Assembly (NCBI RefSeq): GCF_039541915.1
Contig: NZ_BAABHD010000081.1
Location: 167,804-231,803, forward strand
DNA length: 64,000 nt
DNA from: Nibrella saemangeumensis
GTDB taxonomy: Bacteria > Bacteroidota > Bacteroidia > Cytophagales > Spirosomataceae
Reading direction: 5' to 3'
How positions within the stretch are numbered: position 1 is the first letter of the stretch; every line of letters starts with the position of its first letter. Made by a program: the position numbers and the translations under genes. The notes under the pieces are model-generated. The model was not told where the DNA came from. It saw only the letters and a program-made list of their open reading frames with translations, and searched no databases. Below are positions 17,365-25,370 of the stretch, in pieces.

Positions 17365-19391
17365 ACCGGAATCGTCAAGGTTACCCGTGTTCCGCACGCT
17401 TCGCCGTAGCTGTCAACCAGGTCCTCAATCTGAGCTTGCGTCTGCATGTTGTAGAGCTGGTTAATCATCCGGATGCGGTCGGCCGTCACCTGCATACCAA
17501 ATGACTTGTGCTTACCGGCCGACTTACTCTTCAGTTCAGTTGCCCGCTGCCGTCCTACTCCATCATCGGTGATCTCGATGTGCAGCAGATTATCCTGTGG
17601 TTGCTGAACCTCAATAGTGACGGTACCGCCTTCGGGCTTGTGCATCAATCCATGCCAGATGGCGTTTTCCACGTAGGGCTGCAACAGCAGGGGCGGAATA
17701 CGAAGGTATTGCAGGTCAATTTCGGGCGAGACACTGATCTGGTAGCGCAGCTTCTCCTTGAAGCGCATGGCCTCCAGTTCGATGTATAGCTGTAAGGCTT
17801 CCAGTTCGTTGCGCAGACTAACCAGCTCGGAGCGGGAGTTCTCCAGCACCAGCCGAATTAGCCGGGAAAACTTGGTGAGGAAGTCGGAGGCCTGTTCGGA
17901 GTCATTCTGTATGGTATAGAGCTTGATGGAGTTGAGGCTGTTGAAGATGAAGTGGGGGTTCATCTGCGCCCGCAGGGCGACCATCTCAGTATCGGCCAGT
18001 TTGCGTTCAAACTCGGTTTCGATCTGGCGGATGTGCTGCTGTTCGAGCAGGCGACTTTGGGCCTCAATCTCGCGTGTTCGGTTCGCAAGTTGCTGTTCTA
18101 ATCGTTCATTTTGCTGGCTGAGAATCTGTTGCTTTTCCTTCGAAAGCGTTTCGACTTCGCTTATTTTTTGCCGAAGCGAGCGATTGGTTCTACCAAAATC
18201 ATAGCCAAAGTAGATAGCATACGATACGGGTATGCTGAGAAAAGCAAGCGTAAAAAAGTCAATAGAAACGGGAAGCGTATAGATATTAGCAAACGCCAGA
18301 CAGAATAAAAGCCAGCAAAGCGCATAGAAACACCCTCCCAGTAAGACAATCCATACACCAGGGCGACGTTGGCGGGTAGCCAGAAAAGCTACTCTTGTAA
18401 CTTCCAGATTGGCCAGCGTGGTGAGTCCGAAACCGTAAAAAAACCAGCCCCAGGGATAAACAAATGCCGATATGAAAATAGAAAATAGTCCAAATCCGAT
18501 TAAACCCCAGTATACCCAACCTCGCTTTTGATGTAATGTGGAGTAAATTGCCTGAAGCTGAAATATGTAGCTAATGGCCTGCATAATCAGCACTGCGTTG
18601 TTATACCAAAACAATTCTGCAACGGCGATGGGTAAACTAAGATAATTAAAGCCAACCCATGAACCCGCACTACAAGCCGCCATGAGACCGAAATAGAGCG
18701 CTTCGGGACGAGTGGGGAAAAACAGAAAAAAAGCCAGAAAGAGAACGGCCATTACGCCAAACGCGCCGATATACACATTATGTCGGCGTTGCGATACCTG
18801 ATATTGGCTATAAGCAGGAATTGCTTGAGCCAATGTATTCACACGAATGGTCAGGCCAGAGTTGAGCCTCCCAAAGTGCTGTCCATATCGAATGCCGGGC
18901 TGAAGCGCATAGCGCACGGCTAACACCTGCTGTTTGCCCCAACTCACCGGGAATGAAATTGGCATATCGTGCGGTGTAAACGCTTTAATCTCCGAGGGGT
19001 TTGCGCTCAACTTGCCGATGCGGTGAATCAACCGGCCGTTCAGATATATTTCTGAAGCACCGGATTGTTGTATTTGCATCACCAATTGCTGGTGGAGGGC
19101 AGAATCGGGCCGAACCTGAAACCGCAACCTGAACCAACTGATACGTCCGGTTTGCTTATCCAGTTGCGGCAAGTCAAAAATGTCCCGTGTCGGGTCAATG
19201 GCCTCCCACGCACTATCATCAAACTCCGGCTTTGCCCAATCTGTATTATCACCCGCCTGCCATTTCCAACCTTTATCCAGCAGAATGCCCTGATCGGGCA
19301 GTTTCTTTATTTCAATCTCAACAGAGGACTGGCCCCAACATAGGGTAACCGTACACAAACAGAGCCAAACGAAGCTGTAGCACTTCTTCAT
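17361..19391 (-). CDS. LytS-type sensor histidine kinase with 7TM region
   Basis: A 676-residue kinase. It has a signal peptide (1-20), a galactose-binding-like beta-sandwich (7TMR-DISMED2-like, about 25-185, with WFRLRF and YLNGRLIHRIG), seven membrane helices (about 205-400), a coiled coil (405-465), a His_kinase domain with His480 in AQMNPHFIFNSLNS, and HATPase (about 560-676, with QPYVENAIWHG and TDDGVGR). It is the first gene of the operon that includes the second kinase and the LytTR regulator. The kinase part is a near copy of the second kinase, including an 80-base stretch with one mismatch. The stimulus is unknown. Confidence 0.93.
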   Translation of the reverse strand: MKKCYSFVWLCLCTVTLCWGQSSVEIEIKKLPDQGILLDKGWKWQAGDNTDWAKPEFDDSAWEAIDPTRDIFDLPQLDKQTGRISWFRLRFQVRPDSALHQQLVMQIQQSGASEIYLNGRLIHRIGKLSANPSEIKAFTPHDMPISFPVSWGKQQVLAVRYALQPGIRYGQHFGRLNSGLTIRVNTLAQAIPAYSQYQVSQRRHNVYIGAFGVMAVLFLAFFLFFPTRPEALYFGLMAACSAGSWVGFNYLSLPIAVAELFWYNNAVLIMQAISYIFQLQAIYSTLHQKRGWVYWGLIGFGLFSIFISAFVYPWGWFFYGFGLTTLANLEVTRVAFLATRQRRPGVWIVLLGGCFYALCWLLFCLAFANIYTLPVSIDFFTLAFLSIPVSYAIYFGYDFGRTNRSLRQKISEVETLSKEKQQILSQQNERLEQQLANRTREIEAQSRLLEQQHIRQIETEFERKLADTEMVALRAQMNPHFIFNSLNSIKLYTIQNDSEQASDFLTKFSRLIRLVLENSRSELVSLRNELEALQLYIELEAMRFKEKLRYQISVSPEIDLQYLRIPPLLLQPYVENAIWHGLMHKPEGGTVTIEVQQPQDNLLHIEITDDGVGRQRATELKSKSAGKHKSFGMQVTADRIRMINQLYNMQTQAQIEDLVDSYGEACGTRVTLTIPV

Positions 19392-19843
19392 AACTTTTTT
19401 CTATTATACCGCCTTTGGCCAACCGCTTCGCCAGTCCAATCCTCTACCATCGGATGCTTAGTTACCTGACTAAGTTGGTGCCTTTACTTTATCTCCGTTG
19501 CCTGAGACCAAACAACCTGCCAGCGACATTGATATAAAGCTACTTAGTTCAAGAAGAAGGTTTACAGCCGATTTATTATTCGGCAAAACAGAAGAACCCA
19601 GCAGCAGTAAAACCAAATGTACTGGGCATGACTATTGCGCTCTACTTTATCCGTGTAGAGTGTCAGAATTTTGAGTGAGCAGCTATTTTATTGAGTAGAA
19701 TTATCCAACGGCCGTTGATTAGCCGCGATAGGCACCGGCTCAAAAAACCGACCACTCACACAGTGAACAGCCACACTTATCGATGGGCGGTTTCGGACAG
19801 GTTTACGAACAGGTATGTTTGACCCACTGCTCAACAGCAGACC
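19392..19843. other. Divergent intergenic region, 452 bases
   Basis: It separates the minus-strand kinase operon from the plus-strand cupin gene and should carry both promoters. A TATAAT word lies on the minus strand near 19405, close to the kinase ATG, but without a good partner element. Nothing else was recognised. Confidence 0.3.
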
Positions 19844-20428
19844 ATGCAAACTTCTAAAAACGCTAAACCTGGTTATCCGATGACAAACGACGTCACCTTC
19901 GCGCCGGCATACACCGCCCCCGGTCAGAACGCCCACAACGCTCCTATGCTCAATGTGCTGGGTATGCCAGTGGGTGTAAAACTCCAGCACGCCCAGACGT
20001 ATGGGCAATTCTCCTGCGTGGAGGTTCACATGGCTCCGTTTCAGTTTGGTCCACCACCCCATATCCATCATGAACTTGACGAAATCATGTATGTGCTGGA
20101 GGGCACCATCACGGTACTAGAAGGCGACCAACCCCGCGAAGTCCCGGCCGGGGGCTGGCACTTCCGGCCTCGGGGAGTGGTGCATACGTTCTGGAATGGC
20201 CACGGTTCTCCCGCCAGGTTCATTGATATGTACCCCAGTTCGCAGGATTTCGCGCACTACCTGGAAGAGCTTGCGCAATTAGGACAGGACCTGTACAACG
20301 AAGGTGCCGACCCGTTTGCCCCCGAAAGCCTTGCCCGTTTTAAGGCGCTGGATGCCCGCTATAATCACGAGGTATTTTACGAGCGAATGCCGGAACATAT
20401 AGCCAGATACGGTAAGGCCAAGCCTTAA
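19844..20428 (+). CDS. Cupin-domain protein
   Basis: A 194-residue protein with a single cupin barrel (about 45-135). Motif 1 is PPPHIHHELDEIMYVLEG, giving the His-His-Glu metal ligands. Motif 2 is PRGVVHTFWNG, with the second His. No signal peptide is obvious, and a second in-frame ATG 12 codons in (19880) may be the true start. The C-terminal 60 residues are helical and end HIARYGKAKP. The cupin fold is clear; the substrate and whether it is an enzyme are not. Confidence 0.85.
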   Translation: MQTSKNAKPGYPMTNDVTFAPAYTAPGQNAHNAPMLNVLGMPVGVKLQHAQTYGQFSCVEVHMAPFQFGPPPHIHHELDEIMYVLEGTITVLEGDQPREVPAGGWHFRPRGVVHTFWNGHGSPARFIDMYPSSQDFAHYLEELAQLGQDLYNEGADPFAPESLARFKALDARYNHEVFYERMPEHIARYGKAKP

Positions 20429-20713
20429 GAAAAGACACCTTCGGCAATCAGCCGATCAACGGTGTTCGCCAGCGCTGGTCCGGCCTTGATTATGACGGCA
20501 ACCAAACAGGTTGTTTCCAGGAGTCGTCCATTTCTGACTAACCGTTTGGTCGGCTTTGACTCAAAAACAGGCTGCCTTGTAACCAGATTTACCCATCAGG
20601 TTTGTAATCATTTTACGACTACCGGTTACTCAAAATACTGACAGGCAAGCACTTAAATCCATTAACTTTCTTTAGTCCCAAGTGTGTGCAATCCTCTTTA
20701 AAATCAAGCAATT
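20429..20713. other. Intergenic region, 285 bases
   Basis: It lies between two plus-strand genes. A TAACTTTC word near 20663, one base from the TAnnTTTG consensus, is a possible promoter for the gene at 20714. No small gene was seen. Confidence 0.25.
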
Positions 20714-21316
20714 ATGAAAGCGATTGTATCCTTCCTCTCTGTTCTGTTGCTCTATAATACTACGGCATTTGGCCAGGACCTGCCCTCGGCCAGCCTATCA
20801 GCCAATCCTACCCTGACTGCCCTGCCATCTGTTACAAGGACATACCCACACGCTTCTCTGAACAGCCAGCCGGCGAAGGATGCGATTTCGATGGTGAGCG
20901 ACTTTCTGACTAACCTGGTAAAAGGTAATTATGAAGCCGCCCGACAGCCCCTTGCCGAGGGTTTCCGTGTCTACCATCCCGGCTTTGAGCAGTATCTGGA
21001 AACCGACAACCTGATTGGGCAGTGGAACCGTACGAAGGACCTGTTCACCAATCAGCAGATTACCATTGAAACCAGCAAGGTCACTACCATCGACAAAGGG
21101 AACCGGCAGGGCCAGTGGGTTTTCATGAAGGTAATCTGGTCGGCGCAGGATAATCGCCAGGGCGGCAAGGTAATACAGATGCCTTACTATGAGTTGGCGC
21201 ACATTGTCAACGACAAGATTCAGCGTACGTACGTCAGTTACGGCAACGACCAGCTTTTTTATGACCTGGGCTTCCCGATCTACGCGACCCAGCGCGAAGT
21301 AAGCCAGAAGCGGTAA
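20714..21316 (+). CDS. Secreted SnoaL-like (NTF2-fold) protein
   Basis: A 200-residue protein with a signal peptide (about 1-20, ending TAFGQ) and one NTF2-like/SnoaL-like domain (about 55-190). Typical pieces are MVSDFLTNLVKGNYEAA near the start of the domain, YHPG.EQYLETDNLIGQW and the strand WVFMKVIWSAQD. Members are often of unknown function; some are polyketide cyclases or isomerases. It lies 26 bases before a TonB-linked outer-membrane receptor gene on the same strand and may be co-transcribed with it. Confidence 0.7.
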   Translation: MKAIVSFLSVLLLYNTTAFGQDLPSASLSANPTLTALPSVTRTYPHASLNSQPAKDAISMVSDFLTNLVKGNYEAARQPLAEGFRVYHPGFEQYLETDNLIGQWNRTKDLFTNQQITIETSKVTTIDKGNRQGQWVFMKVIWSAQDNRQGGKVIQMPYYELAHIVNDKIQRTYVSYGNDQLFYDLGFPIYATQREVSQKR

Positions 21317-21342
21317 CTGCCTCTCTTTTAACCGATTCATTT

Positions 21343-23790
21343 ATGAAACCCACTACTACAACCTTCCTCTTTCTCCTTATTTCCGGGTCGGTGTTCAGCC
21401 AGTCTATACGCGGACAGGTGCAGAATACCGACGGCAAACCGCTGCCATTTGTTAACGTGATGCTGCTCAACAGCAAAGACTCTTCACTGGTTAAAGGAGC
21501 CGTATCCGATGTGTCCGGGAGCTATACCATCGATCAGGTAAAGCAAGGTAATTATGTCGTATCGGCGTCGATGCTCGGTTACAAGCGGGGTTTTGTGCCG
21601 CCGGTCACCGTCACCGACGGACAAACGGACCTAAAAGCGCCCCTGCTGCTGCTGGAACCCGAAGCCAAACAACTCAGCGAAGTAGCCGTTACGGCCAAAC
21701 GCCCCTTTGTGGAGCAGCAGATCGACCGTATGGTTGTCAACGTGGCTAACAGCATCGTCGCCAGCGGCAGCACCGCCCTTGAAGTCCTCGAAAAAGCGCC
21801 GGGCGTCACGGTCGATTACCAGAACGACCGGCTTCAGCTACGTGGCAAAGACGGCGTTATTGTCCAGATCAACGGCAAACAGACGTATTACTCCGCTCAG
21901 GATTTGATTGGGCAGCTGCGGGGGATGTCCAGCGACAACATCGACCAGATCGAGCTGATCACCAATCCCTCGGCAAAGTACGATGCAGCGGGTAACTCCG
22001 GCATCATTAACATCCGGCTTAAAAAGAACAGTAACCTGGGCACTAATGGCACCCTATCTGTAGCGGGTGGCACCGGCCGGTACGACCGGGAGCGCGGCAG
22101 TCTGCAACTGAACCACCGCACGCAAACGCTAAACCTCTTTGGGGACTACAGCCTGAACCGGGGCGGCAACTACTGGGATTTTCTGAACATCCGCAACCAG
22201 CAGGATCCTACGGCCGACAACCCAGGCCGGCGCAATCTGGTCCACCAGACTACACTGCTGGCTTTCCGGGATCTGGGGCAGAACGCCAAAGCGGGTCTGG
22301 ACTTCTCCCCTACGAAGCAGACCACCATTGGCCTGGTCTGGACAGGGCTTTGGAATGACCACCGGGAGGTTGGTCCGGCCGATGCTACCTTCCGGCGCAC
22401 CGAAGGCGGTCCGGTCTATCTGAAAACACATACCGTTAAAACCTACAATATCAACAGCCTCAATCATGTCGGCAACCTGAACATTCAGCATTCGTTTGGT
22501 GAAAAGAAAGGCCAGCTTACGGCTGATTTTGATATGGGGTATTTCCAGCGGGCTTACGACAATCAACTGTTAACCGAATCGACCGTATTTTCCGAAGATC
22601 CGGTCCTGCCCGCCGGGGGACTGCTTCTTACCCAGCCCACCACCATTCGCATCCGCACCGCCAAAGCCGACTACAGCCGTCCGTTATCGGGTAGCTGGAA
22701 ACTGGAAGCGGGGCTGAAAACCGCTTCCGTGAAAACCGACAATGACCTGCGCGTCAGACTGGGAACACTGGCCCAGGGACAGGCCGGCCGCTTGCCTGTT
22801 GATCCCGCCCAGTCGAACCAGTTTCAGTACACCGAACGGATCAACGCAGCGTATGCGAGTGTTTCGGGTAAGCTAAACCCAAAACTGGATGTGCAGGCCG
22901 GACTGCGGGCGGAGCACACGCACGCGATTGGTAATTCAATAACGCTGAACCAGGTAGTCGAGCGAAACTACCTGAAGTGGTTCCCCAGCCTGTTTCTGTC
23001 GCAACAGCTTCCCAAAGGCCAGACCCTGGCGCTGTCGTACAGCTACCGCATCGACCGCCCAAATTACCAGAACCTGAATCCGGCGCGGGGCTACGTTGAT
23101 CCGTTTGCGTATTCGCAGGGAAACCCCTACCTGAGACCTCAGTTTACCCACGCGATGGAAGCCCGGTATAGCCTGAAGAACAATGTATTTGCCTCGTTGG
23201 GATTCAACCGGACCACCGATCTGATGTTCTTTACCATCTACGCAACAGAAGGCAACAAGATCTTTGTCACGACCGAAAACCTGGGTCTGTCGCAGGGCTA
23301 TACGCTTACGGTGGGGGTACCCCTGACCGTGATGAAAGGATGGCAACTGCAAACCAACTGGCTGGGCTTCTATAACCGCTTTCTCTACAATTATGAGGGT
23401 ACGACATTAAACATCACGAATGTTGCCGGGCGACTCAACGCCAACAACGCCCTGACGCTGGGTCATGGCTGGACGGCCGAAGTGAACGGCTGGGTCAATA
23501 CGCCCGCCGTCAACGGCATCTGGCAGATGGATTGGATGGGCTCACTGGATGCCGGCATTCAGAAAGCCGTTGGTTCAGCGCTGAAACTGAAACTGAGCGG
23601 TCAGGATCTGCTGCATACCAACCGGTTCTGGAGCAAAATAAACGCCAACGGCAATACCCAAACAGGCCGCCTTCAGTTTGATACCCGCATCGTCATGCTC
23701 AACCTGACTTATACCTTCGGCAATCAGCAGGTCAAAGGCGAACGGCAACGGCGCACAGCCTCCGAAGACGAAATTAATCGCACCAATTAA
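21343..23790 (+). CDS. TonB-linked outer-membrane beta-barrel receptor
   Basis: An 815-residue outer-membrane protein with a signal peptide (1-20). A carboxypeptidase-D-like regulatory domain (about 22-105, starting IRGQVQNTDGKPLPFVNV) is followed by a plug (about 110-230, with LRGKDGVIVQINGKQT and NPSAKYDAAGNSGIINI) and an OMP_b-brl_3-type barrel (about 250-800). The C-terminus YTFGNQQVKGERQRR continues past the last strand. This is the TonB-dependent family that often lacks a SusD partner, and no susD is nearby. Substrate unknown. The preceding SnoaL-like gene is close enough to share the transcript. Confidence 0.9.
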   Translation: MKPTTTTFLFLLISGSVFSQSIRGQVQNTDGKPLPFVNVMLLNSKDSSLVKGAVSDVSGSYTIDQVKQGNYVVSASMLGYKRGFVPPVTVTDGQTDLKAPLLLLEPEAKQLSEVAVTAKRPFVEQQIDRMVVNVANSIVASGSTALEVLEKAPGVTVDYQNDRLQLRGKDGVIVQINGKQTYYSAQDLIGQLRGMSSDNIDQIELITNPSAKYDAAGNSGIINIRLKKNSNLGTNGTLSVAGGTGRYDRERGSLQLNHRTQTLNLFGDYSLNRGGNYWDFLNIRNQQDPTADNPGRRNLVHQTTLLAFRDLGQNAKAGLDFSPTKQTTIGLVWTGLWNDHREVGPADATFRRTEGGPVYLKTHTVKTYNINSLNHVGNLNIQHSFGEKKGQLTADFDMGYFQRAYDNQLLTESTVFSEDPVLPAGGLLLTQPTTIRIRTAKADYSRPLSGSWKLEAGLKTASVKTDNDLRVRLGTLAQGQAGRLPVDPAQSNQFQYTERINAAYASVSGKLNPKLDVQAGLRAEHTHAIGNSITLNQVVERNYLKWFPSLFLSQQLPKGQTLALSYSYRIDRPNYQNLNPARGYVDPFAYSQGNPYLRPQFTHAMEARYSLKNNVFASLGFNRTTDLMFFTIYATEGNKIFVTTENLGLSQGYTLTVGVPLTVMKGWQLQTNWLGFYNRFLYNYEGTTLNITNVAGRLNANNALTLGHGWTAEVNGWVNTPAVNGIWQMDWMGSLDAGIQKAVGSALKLKLSGQDLLHTNRFWSKINANGNTQTGRLQFDTRIVMLNLTYTFGNQQVKGERQRRTASEDEINRTN

Positions 23791-24014
23791 TGAACGACCT
23801 GGTGACCACCGTTGCTAAACTGACCACCGCCATTCGTCAATCCGCTACGGCCTTTAAGCAAATAGGTCAGGCATTTTAGTGAACAGGCTGTCAACTTTGA
23901 TACCACCGGGCAGGCGCGTCAGGCACATTTTACCAAAAACGTTGTTTGCCCGGATGGTTGAATAAACGACCAACAGAGACAAGCACGCATGTCTCATTTA
24001 ACGGCCTGTAACCT
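23791..24014. other. Intergenic region, 224 bases
   Basis: Between two plus-strand genes. It contains a short direct repeat of a TGACCACCG word near 23805-23835. No terminator, promoter or small gene was recognised. Confidence 0.2.
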
Positions 24015-24545
24015 ATGTTTCCGCTCATTCCTTCCAAATCGTTTACGATTGATTCTCCGCTGACGAGAGAAGACGCCCTGCGCCGGATCAGAGCCAGCGT
24101 ACTTCGGTCCGGCGAGTTAATGGCCGGCCATAACCAGGAGCCGGAGCATTTTCAGGGTATTGTTTGGGAGTACGAATTTCAGATTTCCCGCGTCAGCCGA
24201 TACCGCAGTGTGTTTATGCCTTCCATAACCGGTCAGCTTTATACGCATCAGAATCGACTGCAAATCCAGGTAACAATGTCGCTGAGCCCGGTTGCCCTGG
24301 TACTTACCATCCTGGGGCTAATACTGGTAGGCATATTTGCCCTTACATCCTTATTCCAGCTTATGGCAACCGGCCATATAAATTCTGCGTCTCTCCTGCC
24401 GCTCGAACTGGTGTCGTTGGTTTATCTGTTGATCGCCATTGGGTTTGGTATCGAAGCGGGCATTGCCACCCGGTACCTGCGGCAACTGCTTGACGCAGCC
24501 GAACCAGCCACCACCCATCAAAGCACGCTCTCTTACCTTTTTTGA
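24015..24545 (+). CDS. Membrane protein with two transmembrane helices
   Basis: A 176-residue protein with no recognised domain. The first 90 residues are soluble (TREDALRRIRASVLRSGEL; Q.QVTMSLSP at the end), followed by two hydrophobic helices (about 94-118 and 132-155). A short polar tail follows. The arrangement of an N-terminal soluble domain and two helices resembles small inner-membrane proteins of unknown function in Cytophagales. It is flanked by 200-base gaps on both sides, so it is probably monocistronic. Confidence 0.6.
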   Translation: MFPLIPSKSFTIDSPLTREDALRRIRASVLRSGELMAGHNQEPEHFQGIVWEYEFQISRVSRYRSVFMPSITGQLYTHQNRLQIQVTMSLSPVALVLTILGLILVGIFALTSLFQLMATGHINSASLLPLELVSLVYLLIAIGFGIEAGIATRYLRQLLDAAEPATTHQSTLSYLF

Positions 24546-24791
24546 CTGAACGATCACGGAACCGGGAATTTCCACGAGCCTTCCCCCTCCTCCTTTACAG
24601 AGTAGGTTTGCCGTTGCTCAAATGACAATGGTCGTTGCTCAAACAGATACCGCCATTCCCCAAATCCAGCCCACCTCATTCTGATATCTACCCCAAATTT
24701 ACCAGTGTAGCCGAAGGCAGTTTTCCTTCAGGCTTTTATAGCCAGGTTTCTGCCGAATTCTTTGGGTTCCGAAACAAAAACGACATCATTC
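24546..24791. other. Intergenic region, 246 bases
   Basis: Between two plus-strand genes. It carries a direct repeat of GTTGCTCAAA at about 24612 and 24634. No clear regulatory element was seen. Confidence 0.2.
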
Positions 24792-25334
24792 ATGAAAATC
24801 AGTAGCAGACCGTTTCTATGGCTGGCCCTGGGGTTGAGCATCTGTACCATGGGACACGGACAGGCCCTTCCTTCACTTCCACCGGTAGCCGACTCAGTTA
24901 ATCACCCTCAGGTCAATAAAGTTTTATTTACGCAGGCGGATACCGTCCGGGCTGTACAAACATTGTTCAAACAAAACCGGGCTGGGGGCACAATAACTCT
25001 GGCATTGGGTGGGGCAGGCCTGGCGGTAACGATGCTATTAATGGCGGGGGCTACGAATAGTGCCATTTCCAGCGGTGTGGGCAGGGCGTTTTCCTCTTCG
25101 CAAACCTACGCTTCCGCCAACCCGAATTCCGGCGCAGGTGGCGCAATTGTGGCCGGAGTTGGCATCCTTACTCTTGCATCGATCGGCAGCAGATCCGTCG
25201 CCCGCAACACAAAAAAACGGGAAGAGTTAATCCTGGAGCAGTACGAACAGGAAAAATACCTGCCCAAACGGGTGCTCCGGCAACTGCGTGTCGAGCATTT
25301 CCTGATAGGCCGTCAGGGACAATTGCAGCAATAA
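24792..25334 (+). CDS. Secreted or membrane-anchored protein of unknown function
   Basis: About 180 residues. It has a signal peptide (MKISSRPFLWLALG..., cleaved near GHGQA), a short loop, then a glycine/alanine-rich hydrophobic helix pair (about 70-135; GGAGLAVTMLLMAG and GAIVAGVGILTLAS). The C-terminus is charged and helical. I chose the ATG at 24792 rather than an upstream TTG because it directly precedes the signal peptide. No known domain. The next gene starts 36 bases later, so the two may be co-transcribed. Confidence 0.65.
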   Translation: MKISSRPFLWLALGLSICTMGHGQALPSLPPVADSVNHPQVNKVLFTQADTVRAVQTLFKQNRAGGTITLALGGAGLAVTMLLMAGATNSAISSGVGRAFSSSQTYASANPNSGAGGAIVAGVGILTLASIGSRSVARNTKKREELILEQYEQEKYLPKRVLRQLRVEHFLIGRQGQLQQ

Positions 25335-25370
25335 ACTTTGTATTTGTCAACTTTTAAACACGTACATGCT

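Noticed and set aside
19688..20071. Minus-strand frame of 127 residues over the cupin start
   Set aside because: It is antisense to a well-supported cupin gene and has no domain or family likeness.
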